Made by a program: the position numbers and the translations under genes
Notes under the pieces: generated by a model
Told to the model about the DNA's origin: nothing
Databases searched by the model: none
Seen by the model: only the letters and a program-made list of their open reading frames with translations
Shown here: piece by piece, positions 17,088 through 26,312 of the stretch
Position numbering within the stretch: position 1 is the first letter of the stretch
Layout of the letters: every line of letters begins with the position of its first letter
From: Spirochaetaceae bacterium
Lineage (GTDB): Bacteria > Spirochaetota > Spirochaetia > Treponematales > Breznakiellaceae
Direction of reading: 5' to 3'
Assembly: GCA_031282145.1 (NCBI GenBank)
Contig: JAITEG010000106.1
Span: forward strand, 1 to 42,696
DNA: 42,696 nt

Positions 17088-18473
17088 ATGCAATATAATG
17101 AGCTTTTGCACTGGAGTGATGGTCAGTTTTTGCAGCCCCATCATTTTCAGTATTTACAGCGGCAATTCAGTGAATATATCAGGCAGAATCGTTTTTTTTC
17201 ACTGCACTACCCCTACGGACTTCTGGACTTTGAACTGGATCTTGAATCTCTTTCCGGAAGCCGGGTGGTGGTCAAGCGGTTTTCCGCGCTTATGGAAAGC
17301 GGTCAGGAATTATCCATGCCCGGAAATTGCGTACTCTCTCCGTTGGATCTTGCCCCGGTACTCCAACAGGACCCCTATGAACTAACCATCTATATCGCCC
17401 TTCCCCGGTGGTCGGAATTCGACGCCAACATGGTGGAAGACGACCATCCCGCTGAAAAACGGCGTTACCTTGCCCAGAAAAAGCGGCTTCGGGATGAAAA
17501 TTCCGGGGATAATGAGATCACCTTGGTAAGTCGCCGGTTGAACGCCCGGCTTACCACCAACCTGGACGATAACAAGGACATGGAACTCTTACCGGTGGTG
17601 AAACTTTCGGTCCTCAGCCACGACCGTTCCGTAAACGCCTTGACCATAAACGAAAAGTATATCCCCCCCTTTGTGCAGATTACCCAGGATAATCCCCTCA
17701 TGGGAATTATCACCGGCCTTTTAGTCGATGTCCGGCGCTGCCGGGACAAAGCTCTGGACACCCTCTCTTCGGCTAAGGCGCAAAATGGCGGGGAACCGGC
17801 GGGGGAGACCCTTTCCGACGACCTTTACGCCATACAGCGGTTCAGGATTCTCAATATCTACGAAATAAGGCTGTCCGCTCTGATAGAAACCGGCCGTATA
17901 AGCCCCTATAGCTTTTACCTGGAATTGCTCTCCTTCCTGGCGGAGCTTATGGGCTTTGATCCCTACAATAGCATCAATGAGATCCCGCGGTACAACCATG
18001 ATGACTACGCCCCCCAATTCAATACGGTGATCAAGGATATCCGGTCCTTTATCCTGGCGGGGGGCAGCGCCGATTACAAGAAGCTCGACTTCTCTCCGAT
18101 AGAAGAAGGGGAGTACCTGTTTACCCAGATCCGGCTGGAAGATCTTCTGGGCATGGAAAAGTTGTATCTGGCGATAAAAACCACTGCGGAATCGGATGCC
18201 GTTATTTCCGCCCTGGAAACCGGTGATACCTTCAAATTGATAAACCCCGCCTCAAAAACGTTGCGGATCCGGGGTGTTAAGTTGAACGCCGAGCGATATC
18301 CGCCCCGGTATCTTCCGATACTCAAAGACACCCTATGGTTCTTTCTGGATGTCAAGGAGTCTGCGGCGGTGTGGCGGGAGATTCGGGAAGAACAGGGGAT
18401 GATTATCGATTATGCCCCCGATCTGTTTCCGGCATTGGAAGCGACCCTCTATATTACTCTGGGGAACACTTAA
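17088..18473 (+). CDS. tssK: T6SS baseplate subunit TssK
   Basis: A 461-residue protein with the diagnostic TssK start (LLHWSDGQFLQPHHFQYLQRQ), which links the baseplate to the TssJLM membrane complex in the cytoplasm. Family blocks continue through the chain (PYGLLDFELDLESLSGSRVVV; LARPDPYELTIYIALP-like region; YPPRYLPILKDTLWFFLDVKES near the C-terminus). The ORF track starts two codons earlier at a GTG, but AAGGAG at 17077-17082 has correct spacing to the ATG at 17088, which is chosen here. It lies 13 bases after the lipoprotein gene, and its stop is directly followed by the tssL ATG. No truncation is seen. Confidence 0.93.
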   Translation: MQYNELLHWSDGQFLQPHHFQYLQRQFSEYIRQNRFFSLHYPYGLLDFELDLESLSGSRVVVKRFSALMESGQELSMPGNCVLSPLDLAPVLQQDPYELTIYIALPRWSEFDANMVEDDHPAEKRRYLAQKKRLRDENSGDNEITLVSRRLNARLTTNLDDNKDMELLPVVKLSVLSHDRSVNALTINEKYIPPFVQITQDNPLMGIITGLLVDVRRCRDKALDTLSSAKAQNGGEPAGETLSDDLYAIQRFRILNIYEIRLSALIETGRISPYSFYLELLSFLAELMGFDPYNSINEIPRYNHDDYAPQFNTVIKDIRSFILAGGSADYKKLDFSPIEEGEYLFTQIRLEDLLGMEKLYLAIKTTAESDAVISALETGDTFKLINPASKTLRIRGVKLNAERYPPRYLPILKDTLWFFLDVKESAAVWREIREEQGMIIDYAPDLFPALEATLYITLGNT

Positions 18474-19388
18474 ATGGGGAAGGTCACGGATCTTGAAAGA
18501 GTCTGTAACCCCTTGTTTCTGACGATATGTAATTATTGGCAGCTTGCCTGTATCGATAGTCCGGTTGAATTAGACGATTTTAGAAAAAACATCCTTGCCG
18601 TTCTGGAAGATATCCGATCACGGGCAATGCAGGACGATACCCTGGGCAAAGAATTCGCCCTTATCGAGAAACCCCTGATTTTTTTTATCGATTATATAGT
18701 GAGGGAAGGCAGATTCTCCTTTAGGAATAATTGGCATATTCTGGCCCGTAATTACAATGAACTTTCGGGGGATGAAAAGTTTTTTGATCTGCTGGACGAA
18801 TCCCTGCAAAATCCCGATGCCAAAAATCTAACGGCTCTCTTTTTCCTGATGCTGGGTCTGGGATTCGATGGTATGTACCGAAGAAACCAGGACCATATCC
18901 AGCACTGCTTGGAGCTATGCGCTCAAAATACGAAACCGGATTTTGACATTTTTTCCAAACCCATTGTGCCTGAACCGAAAAAACGGTTGGGAATTTTTGC
19001 CCGCCGGCGCAGGCCGGGGGTGTGGTTAGCTCTGATGGTTACCGGTCTCTTTATGGCGGCCTGTGTTACCTTTAATCTGATAACCTTTATCCGCAGTACC
19101 GCAGACTACCGGACCCTTTTGACAAAAACCGTATCGGATTCCCTCCCCACGGCCGTAAGCACCTACCGGCCTGTCGTCCCCCGGGAGCCCGCGGCGGTGG
19201 AGTCCATTGAAAACGTTTCCGTTTTTGTCGGTGAACCGGATTCGGCCAAAGAAGGCACAGGGGGCACGGTGGAACCCATTGAAAGTGTCTCGATCTTTGC
19301 CGGCGACTATCCATTGGTTTATCCCGAAGAGGACAATTCGGTTGAGCCCGGTGAAAATGGCCCGGTAAACGGCGAGGGTTTAGAATGA
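18474..19388 (+). CDS. tssL: T6SS membrane protein TssL (DotU/IcmH)
   Basis: A 304-residue protein. The cytoplasmic DotU domain covers about residues 1-150 (NPLFLTICNYWQLACID; ALFFLMLGLGFDGMYR). A single membrane helix follows at about residues 183-205 (VWLALMVTGLFMAACVTF). The periplasmic tail of some 95 residues has no OmpA-type peptidoglycan-binding domain; it is acidic and Pro/Gly-rich and holds two copies of a short repeat (VESIENVSVFVGE and VEPIESVSIFAGD). TssL binds TssM and TssK in the trans-envelope complex. The gene follows tssK with no gap and overlaps tssM by ATGA, so all three are translationally coupled. The peptidoglycan anchor must come from elsewhere or be dispensable. Confidence 0.93.
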   Translation: MGKVTDLERVCNPLFLTICNYWQLACIDSPVELDDFRKNILAVLEDIRSRAMQDDTLGKEFALIEKPLIFFIDYIVREGRFSFRNNWHILARNYNELSGDEKFFDLLDESLQNPDAKNLTALFFLMLGLGFDGMYRRNQDHIQHCLELCAQNTKPDFDIFSKPIVPEPKKRLGIFARRRRPGVWLALMVTGLFMAACVTFNLITFIRSTADYRTLLTKTVSDSLPTAVSTYRPVVPREPAAVESIENVSVFVGEPDSAKEGTGGTVEPIESVSIFAGDYPLVYPEEDNSVEPGENGPVNGEGLE

Positions 19389-22300
19389 ATCCGATAACAT
19401 TATTAACTTCCTTTATAAACTATGTTAAGAATACCGCCACGGGCAAGCTCATTCTGGGTATTATTTTACTGGTATTATTTTTGCTGATCCTTTTGCCCCT
19501 GTTCCGCAAATTACGGCGGCGGCAGATAAAGGAAAAGGAAACCCGGGAAATAATGAAAGACCTCTTTACCTGGCGGCATCTGGCCCAGCTGGTAAAGGGA
19601 GGCGGAGATCACGAAAAGGCAAAACAAGAACTTTCTGACAACTTGGTCAAGATCAACGATCTTTTAAAGCAGGGGCTTAAAAAATTCATCCCCCATGAAC
19701 GGGCCCTGTATGCGAATCCCTGGTTTGTGCTGCTTGGGGAACCCCGTTCCGGTAAGTCCTCCCTCCTTGAATCCAGCGACCTGGAGTTCCGATCATCGGC
19801 AGTGGAAAAAGATGCCTCCGATGACGGTAAAAACAGCCTGCCGGTGCGGCTGTGGAGCGGGACCAGTGCGGTGGTGTGCGATATCAGCGGCCGGGTATTC
19901 TTTGACCGGTGGCTTGACGGTTCCAGCGCGGAATGGAACTACATAATCAAACAAATTTGCCGTATCCGGAGAAAATGGCCCCTGGACGGCATCATCATCA
20001 CAATTCCCGCGGACGCGCTTCTGGTGGATGACGATAATCTTACGTCCCACAAGGCGATCCTCATGGCTAACGAATTGAGCAGTCTCTTGCAAAACTGCGG
20101 GATGTTTTTGCCCTGTTACGTAGTGATAACCAAACTGGACATGGTAAACGGTTTTCACGAATACGCGGAATTTATCCGGGGGGATTTGCGTCATCAGATC
20201 TTGGGATTTGAAAACACCACCAAATGGTATAACCAGGAAAAATTCGATGAGTTCTGGCAGTTGCTGAATGAACGGCTGACATCCGGCGCGAAACAGCTTA
20301 TTGCCGAAAATACCCGGCGGTATGCGTCGCATCCGGAAGCCCGGATGGATACCGCGGCTAAAATATGGACCTTCGCGGACACCCTGAACGGCATGGGGGA
20401 AAACATCAAAACTTACCTCAACGCTTTGTTCAGCGCCGATAATTACCATGGAACCGGCTATACCTCTTTTGAGGGAATTTATTTGACCTCGGCCAAGGAT
20501 ATGTTTATCTCCCTCAGCCCCGTCATGGCCGGCCTTGGGGGCCTGTCCCCGGAGGAATTGGTCATACCCGGTAATACGCCGGAGACCAACGATACCGCCC
20601 CGGTAAAACAAGGAGGAGACCACTCTCTGATGTTGCTCCCCAGCCGGCAGACCGCCCTGATCCAGAGCATAGGGCAGTTTAATTGGAACCACAGTTATTT
20701 TATCCGGGACGTGTTTCATACCCGTATTTTAAGAAAATCCGAGCGTACCTCCCTTACCAGGAAAAAAGCGCTGATGCTGCATCTGCCCCATTATCTCCTC
20801 TGTGCCGCTTTTGTAGGGGCAGGCATGTTTTGGGGCCTGACCGCGTGGTTTAACAGGGATCGTCTGAAAAATGATCTGAGCCGGACCTCAAGCTACTACA
20901 CCTATCTGGACGGTATTTTGCAAAAAGGCATCCCCTTTGCCTCTCCTCTAATAAAGGAAGATCCCCCGGGGCGGTTCGCTATCAACATGGACCCGGTGGC
21001 TACTGAATCTCTTTCTTCACGGGTACAGTTTTTTTATAATGCTGTCGTCTCCCGGGATATGAGCGTACCTATCCCCGGAGGATTCGGATTGGCCCGGCTG
21101 CTGACCGATGGGATTCAGCCTAATTTTCGTTACCAGGAGAAGGCCTTTATCGTCAATCAGCTCTACGCCACCATGATTCGGATGCCCATTATCCGGAATG
21201 TGGGAAACAAAATCATACGAAATGTCGATACCCAGGTGCTTACCTCCGATACCAAGGCGGTTTTAACGTCTTTTCTGGAACTGGACGAGGTGATAAATCG
21301 GGAATTCAACCGGTTTTTCCGGTCCGGGCATTTCAGGCTTGACCGGATGCTGCGTTATTTGGTACCGGAAGTTTCCAATGATACCGTCGATCTCCTGTCC
21401 CAATACAAAGCCCGGTATGAACGGGACTATTCCTACAGCGTTGATGTTGATTATATCTATTCCAATGATTTTACCCGGGCAAAAGAAGCGGCCCTGAACA
21501 CCATCATTTCCGCGTGGGACCGTTACGCGGTTTATCCCGATTCACTCTACGGACAAATAACCCGGCTGGCGGCAATTTCTGATGAGATTATCACCAACTA
21601 TTCCCAGATCGGCGAAGTGCTCCGGCGGGTCAATACGGTGGTAACCCTGGACCAGGTTCGGAGTATTGTCTACGAATGGCAGGGCCTGACAAACCGCCAT
21701 AAGAGCCTTACCGCTGAAGGGCGGGCTATCTTCGCCGAAATCAGGGAACAGCTTCGGGCGGCCCATATCCCCCTGGGTTTTGATACGATCCTGTCCACGG
21801 TGAGCGCCGCCGCCGCTACCGCCGGTTCCGGGGGCATAGCGTTAAACCGGCAGACACCGGATGCCTATGGGGATAACCTCATCAACAACTATCTTTTCAA
21901 CGACATGATTTTTGAGTTTGCGATCCGGGAGTACACCGCCCTTTTTGACGCCGATATGGCCTTTGTACGGCAAAAACTCGACAGTTCCGATCAGGAACGG
22001 CTGGGCCGGGTTATCGCCCTCCAGGGGGCCTTCGGGAACCGGCTGAACCAGGAGTTGGCAAATTTGCGAAGCCGGGTGGCCCGGCTCCAGGATAACGAAT
22101 TGCTGGCGGACAAAGTGGATGAAAGTCCCAACGGTGCTTCGATTTTTTCGGTGGTCGAACAGATTCTCAACCTTTCTTCCGATATTGCCCTGCCCGGTGA
22201 ACAGTTCCTGTATACCGCAGGGTTTGAACAGAACTGGCAGGAGAACCAGAGTAATATCAAGACGGCCATGGACGAATATGACGTATATACTAAGGATTAT

Positions 22301-23893
22301 CTGGAAAACAAAAAAATCGGTACCCTGACCGTCAATGCCCGGAACATGCTTTTGGCCCAAAGTTATCTTAACCGGTATATTGTTTTTACCACGACCCTGA
22401 ATTTTCTTTACAGCTTTGAGGCAAATATCGCCGGTATCGTCGCGTCCCAGGCGGGAAAGGAAAGCGCCATTACTTTTTCTGATACCGCCCTGGAAGGGGT
22501 CATGGGAATTACCAGTTATAACCGTTCCTACGATCCCGGAGTGGTAAAAAGACTGGTTGATAATATCACCGCTTTTGCTTCGCTTTTTACGGTTCAGAAT
22601 CCGGTGGAAGAACTGCCGGCCTTTTTGCAGAACGTCCCCCCCAGTGTGTATAAACCCGAAGCGTTTTTAAGATATGTGGAAAATTATATCCGGTATTGGA
22701 GCCGGTACCCTGATTCGGTGTATGCTCCTGAAAATAGCTGGGTTAACTACCGGAACCGGCTGCAGACCATCAAGCCTTTTCAGATCAACACTGTTTTGCG
22801 GGTCCTCTATACCAAAAGCATAGACGCCTTGAATGTTATTGATCCTTCTATCTTAAACCAGAACTTGATCGCCGCGCGGGACCAGTATATCGCCACGTTA
22901 AACGACAAGGCCAATATTGTTTCCGATTTTCTCAGCACCGACGCGGAGCGGATGATCGCCGCGTGGATAAACCTGCCCGAGGAGCCTCTTACCGCTTTTA
23001 AAGCCCTCCAGTCGGTGCCGGAAGAGGAACTCCAAGAAACCTACCTCTCGGTATATACCGGGGACCCGGCCTTGACCATAGGCTGGTGGAACGATCTTAC
23101 CATGGACGGCATACAGGTATTGTCCGGTGAATTCAGGCGGGAAACAACCGCGGCCTTTATGTCACGGCGGGAACTCTTAAAACAGTACCCCCTGTGTACC
23201 GATGCATCCCCGGCCTCCCCCCTGACGATAAACAATATGCGGGACATAGCATTCCTGCTCAATTCCATGGGAGCGGGGGGATCTCTTGAGGAAGAACAAG
23301 GCGCCATAAAACAGGCGCTGTATCCGGTACTGTTTAAAGGCGCCGCCGTGCCCTGGGTGCGGCGGATCTATCAGGTGACCCAGGCGGTATCGGACGAGGC
23401 AAAACCCCTTACCTGGACCATTGCTCAGCCCCCGATTGATATGCAGAACAAACTTCCCCTCAATGGACGGCTTTTAGCCGCCAATCGCTTCCGTTATATC
23501 GAGGTAAAATCCGAAAATAACACGGCGGAGCGGTTTAGCACCTACATGAATCAAAAGATCAATCTTGCCTCGGGATACCCCGAAGAGGGAACTATCACCC
23601 TGCGGTTCTTCAAAACCTCGGAAGATAGAACCCCCCAGGTTACGGTTACCATTGATCACAAATGGGCGATCTTCAATCTCTATTTTCAACAGGATACGGT
23701 ACAAGGTACTGACACCGAAGGTTCTTTGTATACCCCTCTATACCTATCAGCGGATGGAAATCAGTACGTGTATTTTGTAGAATTATCTTTTAACCGGGAA
23801 ATTCCTTCACCGGGTGAGTGGAACACCCTGCGGACCAGTCCTGATCTGGTTATTCAGGATGGGTCTATCGCGGGCAGCAGGCTGCAGTTTTGA
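19385..23893 (+). CDS. tssM: T6SS inner-membrane protein TssM (IcmF)
   Basis: A 1,502-residue protein, longer than the common 1,100-1,300. The N-terminal membrane segment lies near residues 18-40 (GKLILGIILLVLFLLILLPLF). A cytoplasmic NTPase-like domain has the P loop GEPRSGKSSL near residue 118, VVCDISGRVF in place of the usual Walker B D-T-A-G block, and VITKLDMVNGF as the base-recognition motif. A second membrane segment near 467-490 (LLCAAFVGAGMFWGLTAWF) is followed by a periplasmic region of about 1,000 residues ending in a beta-rich part (GTITLRFFKTSEDRTPQVTVTIDHKW) expected to contact the TssJ-type lipoprotein. It forms the envelope-spanning channel with TssL. It overlaps tssL by four bases and is followed after 38 bases by the RsbW-like gene. 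Confidence 0.95.
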   Translation: MNPITLLTSFINYVKNTATGKLILGIILLVLFLLILLPLFRKLRRRQIKEKETREIMKDLFTWRHLAQLVKGGGDHEKAKQELSDNLVKINDLLKQGLKKFIPHERALYANPWFVLLGEPRSGKSSLLESSDLEFRSSAVEKDASDDGKNSLPVRLWSGTSAVVCDISGRVFFDRWLDGSSAEWNYIIKQICRIRRKWPLDGIIITIPADALLVDDDNLTSHKAILMANELSSLLQNCGMFLPCYVVITKLDMVNGFHEYAEFIRGDLRHQILGFENTTKWYNQEKFDEFWQLLNERLTSGAKQLIAENTRRYASHPEARMDTAAKIWTFADTLNGMGENIKTYLNALFSADNYHGTGYTSFEGIYLTSAKDMFISLSPVMAGLGGLSPEELVIPGNTPETNDTAPVKQGGDHSLMLLPSRQTALIQSIGQFNWNHSYFIRDVFHTRILRKSERTSLTRKKALMLHLPHYLLCAAFVGAGMFWGLTAWFNRDRLKNDLSRTSSYYTYLDGILQKGIPFASPLIKEDPPGRFAINMDPVATESLSSRVQFFYNAVVSRDMSVPIPGGFGLARLLTDGIQPNFRYQEKAFIVNQLYATMIRMPIIRNVGNKIIRNVDTQVLTSDTKAVLTSFLELDEVINREFNRFFRSGHFRLDRMLRYLVPEVSNDTVDLLSQYKARYERDYSYSVDVDYIYSNDFTRAKEAALNTIISAWDRYAVYPDSLYGQITRLAAISDEIITNYSQIGEVLRRVNTVVTLDQVRSIVYEWQGLTNRHKSLTAEGRAIFAEIREQLRAAHIPLGFDTILSTVSAAAATAGSGGIALNRQTPDAYGDNLINNYLFNDMIFEFAIREYTALFDADMAFVRQKLDSSDQERLGRVIALQGAFGNRLNQELANLRSRVARLQDNELLADKVDESPNGASIFSVVEQILNLSSDIALPGEQFLYTAGFEQNWQENQSNIKTAMDEYDVYTKDYLENKKIGTLTVNARNMLLAQSYLNRYIVFTTTLNFLYSFEANIAGIVASQAGKESAITFSDTALEGVMGITSYNRSYDPGVVKRLVDNITAFASLFTVQNPVEELPAFLQNVPPSVYKPEAFLRYVENYIRYWSRYPDSVYAPENSWVNYRNRLQTIKPFQINTVLRVLYTKSIDALNVIDPSILNQNLIAARDQYIATLNDKANIVSDFLSTDAERMIAAWINLPEEPLTAFKALQSVPEEELQETYLSVYTGDPALTIGWWNDLTMDGIQVLSGEFRRETTAAFMSRRELLKQYPLCTDASPASPLTINNMRDIAFLLNSMGAGGSLEEEQGAIKQALYPVLFKGAAVPWVRRIYQVTQAVSDEAKPLTWTIAQPPIDMQNKLPLNGRLLAANRFRYIEVKSENNTAERFSTYMNQKINLASGYPEEGTITLRFFKTSEDRTPQVTVTIDHKWAIFNLYFQQDTVQGTDTEGSLYTPLYLSADGNQYVYFVELSFNREIPSPGEWNTLRTSPDLVIQDGSIAGSRLQF

Positions 23894-23931
23894 ACCTGTT
23901 TTAACCCTTGGTACCATAAAAGGAGTAAAAA

Positions 23932-24351
23932 ATGATAATGAATTTTGATGACCAGCTGTGTATACCGGCAACTATTGAGTCGCTGGATTCGGTGATGGAT
24001 TGGGCTGCCGAAAAGCTGGAGGAGAACAGCTGCCCCAATAAGATACAAAATCAGATCGCCGTGGTCACCGAAGAGTTGTTTGTTAATATCTGCCATTATG
24101 CCTATGAGGAAGGGACCGGAGACACGACGATCCGTTTTGCCTTTCACAACAAGACGATCTTTATGCAATTTGAAGATTCCGGCATCGCCTTTAATCCGCT
24201 GGAGCACGAAGGTCCCGACACCACCGCCGGCATAGATGATCGCCAGATTGGGGGCCTCGGTATCTATATTACCAAAAAGTGGATGGATTGGATAGAATAT
24301 GAGCGGAGAGACCACAAGAATATTTTTACCTTAACCAAGATTATTCCTTAG
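23932..24351 (+). CDS. RsbW/SpoIIAB-like ATP-binding protein (anti-sigma/serine kinase class)
   Basis: A 139-residue single-domain GHKL ATPase. The N box is visible (VVTEELFVNICHYAYEEGTGD), as is the G1 region (FEDSGIAFNPLEHE) and a Gly-rich lid (DRQIGGLGIYITKKWMDWIEYER). This layout matches the HATPase_c_2 anti-sigma regulatory factors that phosphorylate STAS antagonists on serine and sequester a sigma factor or another target. It is cytoplasmic. A strong ribosome binding site (AAAGGAG) precedes the ATG, and the gap to tssM is only 38 bases, so it belongs to the membrane-complex operon. Two STAS proteins and a SpoIIE-type phosphatase at the right end of the window are natural partners. No sigma factor gene is present, so its final target is unknown. 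Confidence 0.88.
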   Translation: MIMNFDDQLCIPATIESLDSVMDWAAEKLEENSCPNKIQNQIAVVTEELFVNICHYAYEEGTGDTTIRFAFHNKTIFMQFEDSGIAFNPLEHEGPDTTAGIDDRQIGGLGIYITKKWMDWIEYERRDHKNIFTLTKIIP

Positions 24352-24361
24352 AACCAGATGA

Positions 24362-24401
24362 AAAAACCGGCCGGTTTATGTATTAAGCCTGACCGGTTTT
24401 T
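24362..24401 (+). terminator. Terminator after the RsbW-like gene
   Basis: A 9-bp stem AAAAACCGG / CCGGTTTTT with a 22-base loop and a T run lies 10 bases after the stop. It probably ends or attenuates the tssJKLM-rsbW-like transcript before the small exported protein gene. Confidence 0.6.
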
Positions 24402-24425
24402 CCAAGTCTTTAAAATGAGAGGAAC

Positions 24426-24983
24426 ATGAAGCGGTATATTCCTATTTTATTTTTGCTTTTTTTCTTCCGCGGTACTCTTAGCGCGCAAAATGTGGTTTTT
24501 ATCCAAGGGGAGGGAAATTTTTTCCCCCCCGCCATAGGGGGCCCCTCTTGGGTAGGAGGCGGCGCCGGTATTAACCTATTGCTCTATAAAACCCTAATAC
24601 AGGACGATATCATCCTTTCCCTGGGCACCATTACGGCGCTGGATGCATCGGAAAACCTGGAAAGAAAATTGCTCCTCAAAGTATCGGACAACCTCTTTGC
24701 TATGTATAATATTAATCCCGTTATCAGCCTGCGGGGGGGAATTACCGCGGGATTGGGGGTATATTCGGGGGCGATAATAAACGGGTTTTTGAACATCGGA
24801 CTCCTCTTGGGCGTCCATATCCTGCCGGAATCGCCCATTTCATTTACCGTTGATATACAGCCCGGTTACGGGCTTGCCTTCTTCGCGGCCTTTTTTACGG
24901 AAAAACCCTTTACCCCCCGTCATCACGGCTGGGTCTTTCCGGCCACGGTGGGGGTGCGGCTGAATTTGGACAAGTTAAAGTAA
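24426..24983 (+). CDS. Small exported protein, outer-membrane beta-barrel-like
   Basis: A 185-residue protein with a signal peptide (KRYIPILFLLFFFRGTLSAQN, cleavage likely after SAQ or SA). The mature part alternates hydrophobic and polar residues and is Gly-rich (GGAGINLLLYKTL; SLRGGITAGLGVYSGAIINGFLNIGLLLGVHIL), ending VGVRLNLDKLK, as in small outer-membrane beta-barrels. I do not recognise a family. It follows the RsbW-like gene after a terminator-like hairpin, with a GAGAGGAAC ribosome binding site. Its 3' end overlaps the convergent DUF6931-type gene by nine bases. A role in the T6SS is possible by position only. Confidence 0.75.
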   Translation: MKRYIPILFLLFFFRGTLSAQNVVFIQGEGNFFPPAIGGPSWVGGGAGINLLLYKTLIQDDIILSLGTITALDASENLERKLLLKVSDNLFAMYNINPVISLRGGITAGLGVYSGAIINGFLNIGLLLGVHILPESPISFTVDIQPGYGLAFFAAFFTEKPFTPRHHGWVFPATVGVRLNLDKLK

Positions 24984-26276
24984 GTCGCCTTCAGGTTTCC
25001 AGCGTTTATATACCGGCGCGGTTCCGTTCGGCACGCCGTTCCTCTTAGGCGGGGATACTCCGGCGGCAAGATCTTCCCCTTTGGCTTCGGCGATCATCCC
25101 TGTGATCGCTTTTTCCTTCTCTTCCGTTTCCAGATCCGCTATACCCATCTCCGCCTGCCAGTCCGCGGCGCTTTTGTCCGACGCCTTACTCCAGTCCGGT
25201 TCGGGAAGATGCTCGTGGGGCATCTTACCCTCCACAAGGGAAGCCTCCCAGTTATCAGCCCCGGTGAGGACTTCCACCCCCAGCCGGAAGTATTCGGCGT
25301 AGCGTTCCTTGACCTTGCGGACGCCCCCCGGCGCGAGGGCGCAGAGGAGCAGGGTCTGGGTAAGGCCATTGGACGCGAGACCCGGCGGCGTGGGGATCAC
25401 CTGGTCTCCGGCGGGCATCAGGTTGCCGAAGGACCAGAACGCGGAAAGGGAGAGGAGGCCCCCGGGCTGGTCCGGACATTCATTCCCCACGTCCAGGCAG
25501 CGCTGGGCGTTCTCCGGGTCGGGGACCGCTACCCAGCGGTACACCGCGGCCAGGGCGTTGTCAGAGAGTTTTTTCTGGTGGGCGGGCATTTTTGGGGGCA
25601 GCACCGACTTGATCGTCTCCACCGTGTCTTTCTGTACCGCCGCGAGCTGGGCCTTGAGTTTTGCCGCCTCCTGAAAAATGGGGGAGTTGGGGTCTATGGC
25701 ATAGGGATCCCTGCCTACATTTTCCACCAATTTATCAAGCAGATCCATAGGGTGAATGTCGTGAACCGTCTTAAATTCCTGAAAAGCCACCTCTACCGCG
25801 TCTTCCACATACTTAAGCATTCCAGGGTCTACCATAGCCCGCATCTTCTGATAATCCGCCTGCATTTGGGCTATATTGGCTTCCATCAGAGCGACCAGTT
25901 CCGGATCGGGTTTGGGCGGTTCAACCTTGGCAAATTCCGGTATTTCAGGACCTTTCTCAATATCGGCACCGATGGTGGCAATGTCCCGTTCCCCCGCGGG
26001 ATTAAGTAAAAGCTCTTCCATAAGGGAAATCACAGAGCGGTACACCCACCAGACCGCGGCCCTGCGGTGGGCGATATAGGCCATAAGTTCACCGGCGCAC
26101 TTGAAACGCCCCAGATCGGCAAACTTAAAGATCATAGATTCCGCGCTATCAATACCTACAAATAATTCAGCCAAATCCGGACGGATCTTATAGTTTTCTT
26201 TTATGGAAACATCCTTAATAGAGGTATACCGAACCGCCACCAGATGTTTATTCAGCCAATCAAGTTTATCCGCCAT
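24975..26276 (-). CDS. DUF6931-type protein with helical insertion, end of T6SS operon
   Basis: A 433-residue cytoplasmic protein with no signal peptide. Residues about 30-92 (ending AYIAHRRAAVWWVYRSVISL) and 239-340 (ALAAVYRWVAVPDPENAQRC, LSAFWSFGNLMP, then RYAEYFRLGVEVLTG) match my recollection of DUF6931 proteins: the AVWW block, the W-V-x-x-P-x-x-x-x-R block, and an A-F-W-S-x-G-N block. Between them about 145 residues form a charged, largely helical insertion (for example LVALMEANIAQMQADYQKMR). I recall such proteins next to T6SS spike genes. The ORF track starts at a GTG, but AAGGAG fits the ATG at 26276 (five-base spacing), chosen here. It is the last gene of the tssA operon. The function is unknown; an adaptor for spike or cargo loading is a guess. 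Confidence 0.78.
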   Translation of the reverse strand: MADKLDWLNKHLVAVRYTSIKDVSIKENYKIRPDLAELFVGIDSAESMIFKFADLGRFKCAGELMAYIAHRRAAVWWVYRSVISLMEELLLNPAGERDIATIGADIEKGPEIPEFAKVEPPKPDPELVALMEANIAQMQADYQKMRAMVDPGMLKYVEDAVEVAFQEFKTVHDIHPMDLLDKLVENVGRDPYAIDPNSPIFQEAAKLKAQLAAVQKDTVETIKSVLPPKMPAHQKKLSDNALAAVYRWVAVPDPENAQRCLDVGNECPDQPGGLLSLSAFWSFGNLMPAGDQVIPTPPGLASNGLTQTLLLCALAPGGVRKVKERYAEYFRLGVEVLTGADNWEASLVEGKMPHEHLPEPDWSKASDKSAADWQAEMGIADLETEEKEKAITGMIAEAKGEDLAAGVSPPKRNGVPNGTAPVYKRWKPEGDLL

Positions 26277-26312
26277 GATCACTCCTTGTTACCGGCATAC
26301 TCTACCCGCTTT

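Noticed and set aside
19793-20719. 308-residue minus-strand ORF inside tssM
   Set aside because: Shadow of the tssM frame; no ribosome binding site and no recognisable domain.
25209-26009. 266-residue plus-strand ORF opposite the DUF6931-type gene
   Set aside because: Lies wholly antisense to a gene with good ribosome binding site and recognisable blocks; low-complexity translation without motifs.
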